DNA from: Abelmoschus esculentus
Taxonomy: Eukaryota > Streptophyta > Magnoliopsida > Malvales > Malvaceae
Length of the DNA stretch: 64,000 nucleotides
Assembly (NCBI GenBank): GCA_035048815.1
Contig: JAUCBN010000038.1
Span: 14,818,501-14,882,500, forward strand
Direction of reading: 5' to 3'
Shown here: piece after piece, positions 1 through 12,049 of the stretch
Layout of the letters: each line of letters starts with the position of its first letter
Position numbering within the stretch: position 1 is the first letter of the stretch
Notes under the pieces: generated by a model
Told to the model about the DNA's origin: nothing
What the model saw: the letters and a program-made list of their open reading frames with translations, nothing else
Database searches by the model: none
Translations under genes and position numbers: made by a program

Positions 1-141
1 TTTAAAGACTAATTACAAGTATGAGATAATTAAAACTCTAAGTTCAAATAAGAGATAAACTTTGTCTTACAGATAAGAATAAACTCCTAACTAGATAAGA
101 ACACCTAACTAGATAAGAACTAGTATTTATCATTATCGACA
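1..141 (-). repeat. Partial 3' LTR of the copia element
   Basis: These bases repeat the LTR at 4536-4666 in the same orientation and end in the same TATCGACA, directly followed by the polypurine tract. About 98 bp of this LTR should lie left of the window. This copy has a small extra duplication of the CTAACTAGATAAGA stretch that the other LTR lacks. Confidence 0.9.
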
Positions 142-153
142 CTCCCCCTCAAA

Positions 154-1888
154 CTGGTGAGTAGGTATTGATTAATTCCAGTTTGGATGCAAATTTATCG
201 AAGATACTTCTTGGAAGTGCTTTGGCGAGAATGTCAGCTAACTGTTCTTGTGTAGGAATAAAGTGTAGCTTGACCTCTACACTTGTAACTTTTCTGAAAT
301 GAAATGTTTGTCTAGTTCCACATGTTTTGTTCTGTCGTGTTGCACAGGATTCTTTGCAATGTTTATTGCAGATTGGTTATCACAATAGACTTCAAATTCT
401 TTGCTAGAGTGTAACTTCAATTCTGATTGGAGTCTTTGAATTCAGATTCCTTCACAAATCCCATTTGCTAACGATCTAAACTCTGCTTCTGCACTGCTTC
501 TTGCAACTACTTGTTGTTTCTTGCTTTTTCAAGTCACTAAATTTCTCCATACTCTAGCACAACAGCCACTTGTTAATCTTCTAGCTGTCAATTTTCCTGC
601 CTAGCTTGCATCAGTAAGTATCTCCACTTTTCTGCTGTTATTCTTTGCAAAGAACATTCCATGCCATGGAGTCACCTTCAAATATCTCAGAATTCTCATT
701 ATTGTTTCTAGGTGTTCTTCTTTCAGATTGCTCGTAAACTGATTAACAATGTTTACAGGAAAGGTAATGTTCAGTGAGTGATAGATAAATCAGCTTGCGC
801 ACTAGTTTCTGATATTGCTCCTTGTTTGTAGGAACTCCTTGATCTTCAGGTTTAAATTTTAGATTTGACTCCATAGGTGTTTCTGTAGGCTTATACCCCA
901 ACATTCATGTTTCTGAGGAAAGATCTATTATGTATTTTCTCTGGTTGATTATAATCCCAAAGTTTGATCTTGCCACTTTCATTCCCAAAAAATATCTCAA
1001 GTACCCCAAGTCTTTTACCTTGAACTCAGAAGCAAGAAAAGCTTTTAGTTTTCTTATTTCATGATCATCATCACCTGTTATTATTATGTCATCAACATAG
1101 ACTATCAACATAGATCTTTTATCTCCTGAAGAAGTCTTCACAAATAGAGTATGATCAGACTGGCATTGATAGTAGCCGAATTTCAAGATTGCTTTAGTGA
1201 ATCTATCAAACCAAGTCCTAGGAGATTGTTTTAGGCCATATAGGGATTTGATTAGCTTACATACTTGATTCAAATTACCAAGTAATCCGGTCGGTCTGTG
1301 CATGTAGACTTCTTTCTTTAGATTTTTATTCAGGAAAACATTCTTTATGTCAAGCTGATGTAAAGGCCAGTCTAGGTTTGCAGCAATAGACAAGAGAATT
1401 CTTACAGTGTTGAGTTTAGCTACAGGTGCAAATGTTTCATGATAATCAATCCCATAAGATTGAGTAAATCCTCTTGTTACTAACCTTGCTTTGAACCTTT
1501 CAATACTCTCATCCGAGTTATATTTTACTGTAAAGATCCATTTGTAACTCACAACCTTTTTTTCGGGAGGCAACTCAGTCATCACCCATGTTTTGTTTTC
1601 TTCCAAGGCTTTAATTTCATCCTCTACAGCTTTCCTCCACTTAGGGTCTTGTAGAGCTTCATGCACAGCTTTTGGAATCTGTACCTCGTCAATTTTTGCT
1701 GTAAATGCCTTGAAATTTGGCATTAACTTTTCATAGGTTATGTATCTTTGGATTGAGTGACTAGTACATTTCCTGACACCTTTCCTTAAAGCAATAGGTA
1801 AGCTAGATGTATCAGAAGTATCAACAACACGATTATCATTCAGAGTTTCCATACCTTCTTCCTCCAAGGATAATGGAATTGGTTCCAT
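154..1888 (-). pseudogene. copia reverse transcriptase and RNase H remnant
   Basis: The longest open part (905-1888, 327 codons) is a copia reverse transcriptase. It starts in the DPKWRKAVEDEIKALEEN region and has FKARLVTRGFTQ, the LDIKNVFLN segment (usual form LDVKNAFLNG), LYGLKQSPR and the catalytic YVDD near 1085-1103. It stops early at RKYIIDLSSET. The RNase H part (154-900) is still visible on the minus strand as a YCDNQSAI-like motif near 380 and an LADILAKALP-like end near 215, but it is full of breaks. Confidence 0.88.
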
Positions 1889-2099
1889 TTCTTGAATAGT
1901 TTTCGGTTGTGTAGCTCCCTGAGTGAGTCTTTTCTTTCTCCTTGTATAGACACTAAGCTTCTTATTTCCAAGTTGATTTCCTGGAATAACATATGGTGTA
2001 GTAGGAGATTTTTCAGTTTCATTAATAGGTTTAGTTTGAGTGACATCTGGTGTATGTACAGGCTCTAAGGGTAGTTGTATTTGGGGGACTGAAATTCAC

Positions 2100-3390
2100 T
2101 CCATTTCTCCCCTGAGTTTTAGAATCTGAAAAATAAGGTAAAGTTTCCATAGAAATAAAAAATTTTCTATGCGTAGAGGAGTAACACTTAAAGCCCTTTT
2201 TTTGTGAAGAATAACCAAGAAAGACACATTTAATGACCCTGGGATCTAACTTACCCCAAAATTGTTTGTGAGCATGAACAAAAACAGTAGAGCCAAAAAA
2301 TTTTAAAGGGAGAGTACAAAATAAAGGTTTAAACTCTTAAGAAACACTTCCTTAAGAGTTTTAAAACCCAAAATTCTGCTTGATAACCTATTAATAAGAA
2401 AAGTGACATGAAATAAAGCTTCTCCCCAAAAAGAATGAGACATATTTGAGGATATCATTAAAGATCAAACAACTTCTAACAAGTGTCTATTTTTTCTTTC
2501 AGCCATTCCATTTTGTTTTGGAGTATCCACACATAAAATAATATGAATAATACCTTTGTCTGAAAGAACTTTCTCAAAGTAGTAAAAACTTCACTGCCAT
2601 TGTCACTCTTTAGAATTCTAATTTGACTATGAAACTGATTTTTAATCATGAAGAAGAAAGACTTGAAAATGTTTTCAGTGTTAGATTTGTTTTTCATTAG
2701 GAAAGTCCAAGTAAACCTAGTGTGATCATCTATGAGGGAAACAAACCATCTAGCCCCATTAATATTCTTCACACTAGAAGGACCCCAAATATCACTATGT
2801 ATTAGAGAAAAAAGTCTAGATGCCGTATATGAGGAAGAAGGGTAAGGTGATCTTTTGTGTTTTGTAAATTGGCATATATCACAACTAAAAGATAAAGGAT
2901 TTTTATTATTGAATAAATGTGGAAACAACTTTTGGAGATGACTAAAGCTTGGATGTCCAAGTCTAAAATGCCAAAGTAAAACATCACTGGAACTTAAGTC
3001 TTGTAAGCTAGAAGATAATGAAAAAATGCAACTTGGTTGGACTTGTCTTTAGGAGAAAGACCTTCAAGTATATATAGGCCACCACACAACTTAGCATTGC
3101 TAATCAATGTCTCTGACTCCATTTCCTGAAAAACACAACCAACAGCAGTAAATATAATTGAACAGTGGAGATCAAGACATAATTTATTTATTGATAACAT
3201 GTTGCATTGTAAGCCTGGAACAAATAACACTGAGGAAAGAGTAATAGCCTTGTTCACGTCGACTTTAGTAACAAAACCATCAACAGTTTTTACATTTCTC
3301 GGGAATTGTTGTCCATTTAATTTGACACCTTTTAATTCCCTGTCATATGGTTAGTAGCACCAGAATCTACTATCCATAGGTTTGAAATTG
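2100..3390 (-). pseudogene. copia protease and integrase remnant
   Basis: Near 3345-3380 the minus strand encodes WIVDSGATNHMTG, the copia aspartic protease active site. Downstream, 2994-3257 encodes the GAG-pre-integrase region and 2476-2928 the integrase core. The latter has the CDIC of the zinc-binding part, HSDIWGPS (first catalytic Asp) and LKSDNGSEVF (second Asp). The frame then breaks before the glutamate. Stops and shifts separate all parts, so no functional enzyme is encoded. Confidence 0.87.
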
Positions 3391-3457
3391 AAGTATGGAA
3401 GCAAGAAATACTACCATATGTATCAGGAAAATCAGGTGTTAACTGAGACAAGGGTTT

Positions 3458-4399
3458 CTACAAGTCTGCGATTTGTTGTTTGCTGAAACTAACTGAGTTC
3501 TCAGTTGTTGCTGCATTGGTTGTTGATTCTTTATGTGATTCTTTATGTTGCTGTGTCATTTTATGTGATTTCCAATCGGCGGGTTTTCCATGTAATTTCC
3601 AACAGTTTTCCCGAAGATGGCCAACCTTTCTGTAATGGTCACACCAAGGTTTTTCTCCTTTTTGTTTATTTGCAGAGGATGTGTGTGTGACAAGAGCCGA
3701 ACTTTCACTAGGATTAGCATCTATCAACATGAATGATTGTCTGCTATCTTCCCTTCGAACCTCAAAGAAAACCTCTCCAATTGACGGAAGAGGTTTGGTA
3801 CTCAAAATCCTCTCTTTAACGTCATCTAACTTCTTGTTGAGACCATTTAGGAACTGAAAGATTCTTTTTTGATTTGTCTTCTTTTTGTAAAGAGCAGCAT
3901 CTATTGGATTCGTCCATTCATTTGATTCATAGAGATCAACTTGCTGCCACAATCTTGTCAATGTATTGTAGTAAAGAGTTACACTCCTATTCTCTTGTTT
4001 CAGATTTGAGGCTTGACATTCAATTTCAGAAAGTTCAGATATATTATCGTAACTGGAATATTAAACTGCATCTCAGACTTCCTTCGCAGTTTCATAGAGA
4101 AGAAAATTTCCTCCAATTGATGGTGCCATGGTATTTATTAACCAGGACATCAACATACTATTCTCTCGTAGCCATCTTCCATATCCTGGATCTGCTACAG
4201 GAGGCTTCTGAACCATTCCAATAATGTACCCAATTTTTCTTCTGCCAGTGATGTAAAGTTTCATTGACTGGGACCATTGCAAGTAATTATAACCCAGTAG
4301 TTTATGACAAGTGACTGTCGAAGAGTTGGAATCTTGACTAACATCAGGAGACGAATTGATTTCGTCTTTTGTGTGAATTTCGGAGGAAGGTGTATTCAT
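3458..4399 (-). pseudogene. copia gag remnant
   Basis: Two open pieces in different frames (4073-4399 and 3458-3961) give a copia Gag. The first has the N-terminal segment with the WSQSMKLYI and MSWLINTM type motifs of plant copia Gag. The second has the central Gag domain ending in a CCHC zinc knuckle. The knuckle reads CDHYRKVGHLRENC: the second cysteine is replaced by tyrosine, which should destroy zinc binding. A frameshift lies between the two parts. Confidence 0.85.
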
Positions 4400-4428
4400 C
4401 GATTCTTAACAAAGGATCGAAACCAATA

Positions 4429-4437
4429 CTGATACCA
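4429..4437 (-). promoter_or_regulatory. Primer-binding site (initiator Met tRNA type)
   Basis: On the minus strand the LTR is followed directly by TGGTATCAG, the usual plant complement to the 3' end of initiator tRNA-Met, used to prime reverse transcription. Confidence 0.85.
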
Positions 4438-4666
4438 TGTAAGATTACAGAATTCTATGAGATAAGAAAAACTCTTTGAAACTTTATTATTGTCATGAAA
4501 ATTAATTCATGAAAATTACAGAATCTAAGTTCTGTTTTAAAGACTAATTACAAGTATAAGATAACTAAAACTCTAATTTCAAGCAAGAGATGAACTCTAT
4601 CTAAAAGTCTTATAGATAAGAATAAACTCCTAACTAGATAAGAACTGGTATTTATCATTATCGACA
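4438..4666 (-). repeat. 5' LTR of the copia element (229 bp)
   Basis: Read on the minus strand the LTR begins TGTCGATAATG and ends TCTTACA, giving canonical TG...CA ends. It is followed at once by the primer-binding site. It matches the partial LTR at 1-141. Confidence 0.9.
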
Positions 4667-5694
4667 TATAGGTTAAAAACTAAATCCCCATATTACCATA
4701 AAACATAAACCCTAAATTTAAACCCTTACACTTAAATCCTAAACCCTAAAACTAAAATGCAAGTGAAAACTTTTTGTTTCCACTACCAGTGCATGTGATA
4801 TTTTCCCTTTTAACACATTAAACAATCTCTAAATAGCATAGGGATAAAAGGACTAGATGAAAATGCATGAATCTTACCAGAAAAAGGTGTAGTTGATTAA
4901 TGGCCAATCGCACCGCTCATCCCTTTCCAAAATCACAATTTAAGTTATATCTTATATATGATTTATGTTGGTTATTCAAGAAGCGTTAAAGCTTGAGGAG
5001 AAGTCTAAATTAATGAGGAGTATTAAAAGCTTTTATTTAATATCTAATTAGAGTTCATCCTAATTAGTAGTTTAGATTTATTAGAAGTCTTATTTAAATT
5101 AGGAATAAATATTATTTAAATTAGAGATAAAGTATAATTTTAGTTATATTAAAACTTTATTTTAGCCTATTTAAAGGCTTATTCTGTAACCCTTTGATAT
5201 AGAACAATAATAAGAAAATACAAAAAAACACATTATTCTCTGTTGAAAAATACTATTTTTTCTCTATTGTTAAACTCTAGCATTGTTTATTTTCTTGTTC
5301 ATTGTTCATCGGCGTTCGTGTTCTTCGGCCACCATAGCCCTTTTCTCACAATTTCGTATCAAACTTTTGTTGTTCTTTCTGCTTACTCATTTTGTTAGTT
5401 ATAAGAGTATTATTTCTATTAGGATGAATTCCTATTTAATAGGAATTCTATCGATTAGGATAAACTTCTATTATTTGGGAGTTATTAGTCTTTTAAATCT
5501 CTGATCTCTTTAAAAGATTAGAGTCCTATTTATTTAGGTTTCAATTATTGCAAAACTCTTGTAAAAGAGTCTATATATTAAGTCTTTCAGCTAAGTAATA
5601 AAGTAACAGAGACTATTCATACTCTGTTTTCTACACATTTATATGGAGTAAAATACTGCTTGTAAGTTGAACAGATGTTTTTGGTTTTTTCCAG
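4667..5694. other. AT-rich stretch with LTR-like fragments, probably intronic
   Basis: No gene is visible. 4690-4760 is a telomere-like AAACCCTAAA tract. 5000-5290 and 5500-5650 each look like LTR promoter/leader pieces, with a TATTTAAAGG or TATATATTAAG box followed by AATAATAAGAAAATAC-type A-rich signals, but no paired LTR was found. A hairpin with 10-bp arms and a 3-nt loop (GAATTCCTAT) lies at 5426-5448. If the glycyl-tRNA synthetase gene is intact this is the 3' part of an intron. Confidence 0.5.
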
Positions 5695-8319
5695 ATTAGA
5701 TAGCCTTGTTGGCTTATTTGCTGCTGGTTGTCAGCCTAGCTCTACTAGTGACCCGTTTGGCTTAAGAAGAATCTCTTATGGCCTAGTAAGTATATGATCA
5801 GTTTACATTTAAACCCTTTCAAGGCATAATATACCTGGTTATTACAATATTAAACTTGCTAACTTCAGGTCCAGATATTGGTGGAAAAGGATAAAAATAT
5901 GGATTTGAAACAATCTTTGGAACTTGCTGCTGATGTTCAGCCCATTAAAGTGGATGCAACCACAATAGAGGATGTAAGAAGCAAGTTCTTTTTGTGTCAT
6001 TTTACAATGTCATGTTTACTTCTTCTGTAATGATGCCAATTCCATTGATGTGATTCTACATAACCCTAAATGCACCGTGTGATAGTCATAAAGATTTATG
6101 ATGTGGAATTTAATCCCTTTTCTTTTCCTGTTTCAGGTATATCAATTTGTTACACGGAGATTAGAGCAATATCTGGTATCCATAATCTTCTTGCATTAAA
6201 GATTTCTTCATTTTTAAAAAAATGCTTTTAACAATACTGTGATTGGAAATGTAGGGATGATGTTTAGTTAGCCAATTTATGTCATCAGTGTGTTGTGTTG
6301 TATTTGGTGCTTAAATATGTTTGCGAATTATTAGTTTTTAATCTTACAATGATTCTTGATTCATTACTTCCAATCATATAAGTATGAATGTTAATTACAA
6401 CCAAATTGGAAACCTCCAATCTAAGAATGGAGCAAGATAATAATGCTAGAGGAGCTTATGCCAACTGTTAGTGCCATTGTAAAACTTATGCAGATAAGCT
6501 TGTATTGTATTGCTACAGGTTGACAAGGGAATAAGTCCTGAAGTGGTTCGTTCCGCCCTTGCAGAGCGTGCAAACTTGCCTTGTCTTGCTGCTAAAACTG
6601 CACATAAAGTAAGTGAACCTGGTTTTTAGTCATCTGAAATGGTGTCCCTCAATAGTCAATTCACATCTGATACCAACAGTCCAACACTGGTACATTGATA
6701 GAAAGTATATTTTGGTGTGTTAATCAACTGAAGTGCACCCAAGAAATGTTTATTTTAATACTAAATTTGGATTGCCTCAATAATGAAAGATGTTTCAATG
6801 ATCGGCAAAGACCTGTGTTTGTGTAGGGGGTATTATTAGTGATATCCTTGCTTCAGGCTATTCTCATTTCGTCATCTTTGTTTATGACTTGAATTTACAT
6901 TGTGTTTTACCCCCAAAAAATGTTTGTTCTCTGTAAAGAAAATAGATTATTCTGTTCCTGCATTTAAATGCTTGTCCGCAGTGACTGATTTTGTCCGCTC
7001 GGAATGCATTATGCTGGAGTATCATGTGCTAAGCTGCTGTTTCTCTGCGTAATTTTATATTTTTTTTCCTTTACTTAACTGCTGAATGTTTTATTCTGAG
7101 GAGGTTTTTTGTCATGTCTGATAGAAGATAAAACAACTATTTTCCTCTTCTTTTTTGCTTTTTGGTTTCTCATCCATTTTCAGTTCCTCAAATATTTGAT
7201 GATAGCACATAAAAAATGACTGCAGCTGGAAGCCTTGTCGAAAGGGGATCTTTTCCCCAAGGTCGTAGAAGCATATTCTCGTCCAACAAGAATCGTCCGT
7301 GGCAAGGAGGTGGATGCTGATATTGAGGTACTATTACTCCCTTGGATAGTAATGAAATACCCAATAGCTTACATTTAAGCTTTGATCAAATCGATATGGA
7401 TTAGTTCTTGTCCTTCTAAATGATCATGAACTCTGTATTAAATGTTGAATGCTGTTAAGATGCATCAGTATCAGACTCTGGAATGACAACATTTAATCAT
7501 ATTTATTAGGTGGATGATGCTGTACTTGAAACAAATGAAGAGAGAGCTCTATGGGACGCTTTCTCGTCTGTTAAGAACAAAATTCACCCTGGTATGTTCT
7601 CAGTTCATTCCATCCTGCAAAGTGCTGTTGAGTTTTTGTATCTTGTTGCAAAAATTGACACTCTAAGTTGATCGAATACATTTTCCCCAACTAACCCGGT
7701 TTTCTAACCTTTTTCGTATATGTACAGGTATCGAGGTTGATGATTTCATTGAAATATCTTCAGCGCTAGTACAACCCTTGGAAGATTTTTTTAATGAAGT
7801 ATTTGTGATGGTGGTATGTTGTCTTCACATCTTACTCGTATGTTTATAATTTAGGCGCGCTAATTATTTATAATAACATTCAATGTACCTGTTTTATAGT
7901 GGATAATGCTGGTTTTGTTTAGAATGTACTTGTACTTAGTGATTTTAGTTTTGCTGTTTTATTAAACACACCACCTGTTCAAGGTAAACTGTTAAATGAG
8001 CCTTGATTGAAACTCTGAGGTGTCGGTGTCCGACATGGGTGTGTGTCATATAAGGTCAAGCTACGTCGGTCGATATAAGCTTTTAAATAAACAGGTGTAT
8101 GAGCTTGTGATCTGTTGATTAAGATCGGGTCATTTACGGTCGGAAATGCAAACAAAGCAGAGAGTAGATCTTGTTTCAAATTTTCCTCCCATATTTAACT
8201 GGTATGGCTTTCATGTGCAGGAGGATGAAAGAATAAGAAAGAACAGGCTGTGTTTGCTTAAGAAAATTGCAGACCTTCCAAAGGGTGTGGCAGATCTCTC
8301 GGTTTTACCAGGATTTTGA
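5695..8319 (+). CDS. EDD1: Glycine--tRNA ligase, organellar (GlyS beta region), 3' exons only
   Basis: Eight exons encode the C-terminal ~230 residues of the bacterial-type fused alpha-beta glycyl-tRNA synthetase that charges tRNA-Gly in plastids and mitochondria. Exons: 5695-5785, 5869-5973, 6137-6175, 6519-6608, 7226-7327, 7510-7591, 7728-7813 and 8221-8319 (TGA). All have GT-AG borders and phases that join without a stop. The first has the GlyS motif around GCQPSSTSDPFGLRR. The rest is the DALR-type anticodon-binding region, with PTRIVRGKEVDADIE, NEERALWDAF and the terminal DLSVLPGF. Upstream exons for the catalytic alpha part are not in the window. Either they lie further left, with the copia element inside a long intron, or the gene is 5'-truncated. 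The intact splice sites and frame favour a working gene. Confidence 0.9.
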
Positions 8320-9277
8320 ACCAAACAATGCATGCATATACTTAACATTCTTTGATCCGAATAAGCATCGGTCAATAAAAGGTAATCCTGAACTTCACCA
8401 AAAGATCATACGGGGGTCGGCCGATTTCTGATTTAATGTTTTCGCTTGTGCATTTAGAAGAAGAAAAAAATAGTTTTGACATCACAAAGCTTGTAAAATT
8501 TTATTTGGACAGGCATTAGTTTTGCCATCCAATAATTATTGTAATTTATTCACTACAACTATAGTTGTCTCACTACATTTGAGGCTTCACATAATATATC
8601 TCTGCATAATTCAAACTTTTAATTATTAAATTACATATATATCTCTGCATAATGATGTTTTGGTTATGGAACTTTTAAAAGTTACATAATAGTCATTAGA
8701 TTTTTTATTCAGTTACAAAATGATCTTTAGCCATATATTGTGATAAATTTTAATAAGTTTAAGGACCAGTTTGTAATAGTTTGAGAAGTTTCAACGATTT
8801 GTAGCATTTGAAAAAAAAATCAATGATATCTCTAGTTAAAATTTTAATGACTATTTAATAACTTTCAAGTGATCAATGGCTAAAAAAATATTTTAGTACA
8901 GTTTAGTGATCATTTGTGTAATTTACCCCTTTTAAGTAACATACCTTTTGATTGACTACTTATCGAATATAACAAATGGTTTATTTGAATAACTAAAATC
9001 CTGAAAATTATAAAAATATATAAAAAGTTTAGGAACTTACTTTTTTTTAAGTTCAAAATTTTATAAAAAATCCGTACACTCTTGAGTTATTTGTCATGAT
9101 GTTGGAAGAAGAATTGGGAAAATGTTAAGGTTTTGAGAAGAAATTGAAGATGCAACAATCAACTATAATTGAGAATTTTGGACTGAAATTGACTTAGGAA
9201 GCATTAAGGGAGACGAAGTTGTTTCAAAAGACATACTAGCATTAAAGACCGATTCAATAGAGTAATCGAGTTAATGG
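8320..9277. other. Intergenic, AT-rich, one weak inverted repeat
   Basis: 3' flank of the glycyl-tRNA synthetase gene. Around 8665-8933 the ends AAAAGTTACATAATAG and (reverse) AAATTACACAAATGAT form a weak inverted repeat, perhaps an old MITE whose end resembles the TTTACCC end of the element at 62211-62941. 9100-9270 is purine-rich, with no convincing reading frame. Confidence 0.35.
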
Positions 9278-11148
9278 TAGGGACGTAAAAACAGTTACTC
9301 GGATGGGTTTTAGGTCGGGTAAAATTGGATACAGATCATTTTAGGTTGATTTAATGTTTTGACTCGATTTGGGTCGGGTGCAGGTCTATTTTAGGTTGGG
9401 TCCATTTCAGGTCGAGTTCAAACGGTTCGGGTCAAAATCAGATAATTCGCAGGTTCATTTCAGGTCAGGTAGATTTTAGGTCGGGTTTATTTCAGTTCGG
9501 TTGCATTTCAGGTCGGGTTCATTTCAAGTCGATTTTATTTTAGGTCGAATTAATTTGAGTTTTAAATTCATGTTAATTAAAATTATTAAGTTTGAGTTTA
9601 GTACAAATAAGTAATTAAGTAAATAACCAATAGATTTTGGGTTGAATGATTGATCATTTATTTTGAATTAATTATTTAATATCTAATGTCTTTAACTAGC
9701 ATAAATCATATTAAAAATAAATATTACGCACTAGACTAAATAAAAATATCATCAAATGATTTATATCTTAAAAATTGAGCTAAATTACAAAAAAAATAAT
9801 AAGAATAAACATTGGACTAGAAAATTAAAGTTTTAAATTAAAAATGATAAACATTAATAAAATAAAATATCATCTTATTAAAAACTCTAAACTAAATTAA
9901 AAAAATAAATAATATTCAAATTAAAATAAAAATAAAGTTGTAAGGATTAAATTGTAAAAAGTATAGATTAATAATAGTTAAATTAGATAAAAATTTTAAT
10001 TTTAATATGCTTTAATACATTATAATTTATACCTATATAATATAGTTTAATACATTTCAAAAATGAAAATATAAAAGTTATACTATATATGGAATATATT
10101 CTCTATATAAAATTTATACTATATACAATGATGCTATATATGAAAAATATGGGTAACTTATTTTTCCCACTTTTTTATATAATAATCAAAACCTATTTAT
10201 AATTCCCTCCAAAATTTTGGATAACTTATATCCCTCTAAAATTTTACACTAAAAGTAAATTAATTTCAAACGTAAAAAAATGAGTGGTTTATTTCCCTCC
10301 AAAATTTTTATACTAAAAGTAAACTAATCTCAAATTTAAAAAATAGTGATTTATTTCTCTCCAAAATTTTGTCTTTTTACTCTTTTTTTATCAATTATTT
10401 TAGTTTAATTTAATTAAGTCATAATTTAGATTAATTTAATAAAAATCTATATTTGATCTTTGAATTCTTTTTATTATGTTTGTAATTTATGTTTTTATAT
10501 TTTAATTTAGCTTAATTAATCTTAAGTTCAATAAGTTAATTTAATCTAATTAAATATTAATTTAAAATTATAATTAAAATTAGATACATTAAAACTAAAT
10601 AAAATAGTAAAAATAATTTAATTAAATATGTAATACTAAATTTAAATATTAATCCCTAAATTAATTATCATATCAATTTTATTTTTTAAGTCTAATTATA
10701 TTTACCAATATTTTAAATTCATTAAATTATAAATATATTTAATTATATTTCATGTAAATATTAAGTCTTGTTAATATTAGTTCAGGTCAATAACAGGTCG
10801 GGTTCGAAACAAGTCGGATTTAAAACAGGTCGGGTAAAATCAGGTCTCAGGTCAGTTTAGTCGGGTAATATCAATTATCTGTCAGGTTAAACTCGGATTC
10901 GGGTTTGTTTCAATCGGATACAGGTCGGGTTTCGGTTCCACGGTAATAGGTTAAAATCAGGTTCGGGTCATTCTCAGTCGAATACGATTCGAGTTCGATT
11001 ACTAAAGTAATAGGTCCAATTCGGGTTTGGATCAACAACAGTCGGATGTAGATCGAATTTGGGTCATTATATCTCCGGATCAAACCAGGTTTTAACACGA
11101 ATAAGTTTTAGTCGGGTTTTCAAATCGGATCAGCTTTTTATATCCCTA
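9278..11148. mobile_element. hAT-type DNA transposon, non-autonomous, 1871 bp
   Basis: The ends are inverted: left TAGGGACGTAAAAAC and right (reverse complement) TAGGGATATAAAAAG. The TAGGG start is typical of hAT elements. The 8 bp outside are GTTAATGG (9270-9277) and GTCAATGA (11149-11156), matching at 6 of 8 positions with two transitions, as expected of an old 8-bp hAT target duplication. Both ends (9300-9560 and 10780-11130) carry many copies of GGTCGGGT-like motifs, the subterminal repeats that hAT transposases bind. The core (9560-10780) is extremely AT-rich and has no reading frame, so the element depended on a transposase from elsewhere. Confidence 0.75.
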
Positions 11149-11762
11149 GTCAATGAAGCAACCAATTTGGAGACACAAGAAGGAACGATTTGGAATGTTG
11201 CTACTACCAACTTGGAGAATTAATTGTTATTTGATTGGTCAGTTATCATTAAATAATTGGTTGTTATTTTGAGGTCTATATTAAAGATAATATTATAATC
11301 GTTTGTTCTTATCTAAAAATTACATGTTTAAACATTCTTTTTACCCCAATTCTCTCTATTTCTTAATTTATTTCTACTTTCTTTCTTAAAATCTCGTTCT
11401 CAATTCAATCCGTGACAAATTAATATTGAGAGATGTTTTTTATCATTAGCAAATTGGAAAACCAAAAGATGAATCAGAAAATAAAATCTTCAACAGCTAT
11501 AGTGAGCGGCACCAAATCGCCTAAGGAGTTGGATATAATTTCAAGAAGGTTTAAGAAACAAAAAATTGAACTACAAAAGAGAGTGAATATTATTGAATCA
11601 AAACTGAAGGAGAACATCTTCAAAGTGGACAAGAATAACTCATTTCTTAAAAACTTACTAAGGCTGATAAAAAAAACAAGTCATACACCGGTCAAAATCA
11701 ATACAAGTCAAGTAAATCTTACAAGCTTAGTAAGAAGGAGAAAAGACTTGTGCATGTCACTG
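11149..11762 (+). other. Retroelement-like leader and short basic ORF of unknown nature
   Basis: A 110-codon open frame (11433-11765) encodes a lysine-rich, coiled-coil-like protein that I do not recognise. It resembles the charged N-terminus of some gypsy Gag proteins. Just before it, CCGTGACA at about 11417 looks like an LTR end, and the next bases (TAATATTGAGAG) could be a decayed TGGTATCAGAGC primer-binding site. This may be the 5' part of the decayed gypsy element seen at 26690-29690, split by the 14.6-kb insertion. That is inference only. Confidence 0.3.
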
Positions 11763-12021
11763 TGATAAAAGTGTCGGGATCCATTTTGAATTACTGTTTT
11801 TTTTTTATGTTTTCCTTATTTTGTTTTTACTTGCTGAGTTGGTTTGTTTTGGTTTGTTTTAATTCTGTTAGGGGGAATACAGTGTCGTTTGGAAGCCTTG
11901 GGAAACTATTGAAATAGGGTCATTTACCCTATTTCCGGATCATCGATTATCTTAATGAGAATACTCATCTTCTTCCCCAATTTTCTTCATTTTCTATCAA
12001 TTCTGAGTTTTGGGTCTTACA
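11763..12021 (+). repeat. 5' LTR of gypsy element A
   Basis: It starts TGAT and ends CTTACA. It shares with 26174-26404 the GGTTTGTTTTAATTCTG, GGGGGAATAC and GAGAATACTCATCTTC blocks. The two copies differ by indels: this one has an extra T-rich stretch at 11790-11845, the other has an insert near 26340-26375. The next bases, GGTATTAGAGC (12024-12034), fit a decayed Met-tRNA primer-binding site. Confidence 0.8.
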
Positions 12022-12049
12022 AGGGTATTAGAGCCTCTTCGGTTCATTA

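Larger units (their letters stand above)
1..4666 (-). mobile_element. Ty1/copia retrotransposon, decayed, 3' LTR cut by window edge
   Basis: A copia-type LTR retrotransposon lies on the minus strand. Read in that direction it has a 5' LTR (4438-4666), a primer-binding site, gag, a protease DSGA motif, integrase, reverse transcriptase, RNase H, a polypurine tract (TTTGAGGGGGAG as read, 142-153) and the start of the 3' LTR (1-141). The order protease-integrase-reverse transcriptase defines copia rather than gypsy. All coding parts are broken by stops and frameshifts, so it cannot move by itself. It sits between the window edge and the first visible glycyl-tRNA synthetase exon, probably inside an intron of that gene. 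The flanking target duplication cannot be checked because the left end is outside the window. Confidence 0.93.

Noticed and set aside
5283..5504. 73-codon plus-strand frame before the glycyl-tRNA synthetase exons
   Set aside because: Does not resemble the synthetase, lacks a splice link to 5695 and lies in LTR-like AT-rich DNA.
7979..8179. 66-codon minus-strand frame in a glycyl-tRNA synthetase intron
   Set aside because: Intronic, antisense, no motif.
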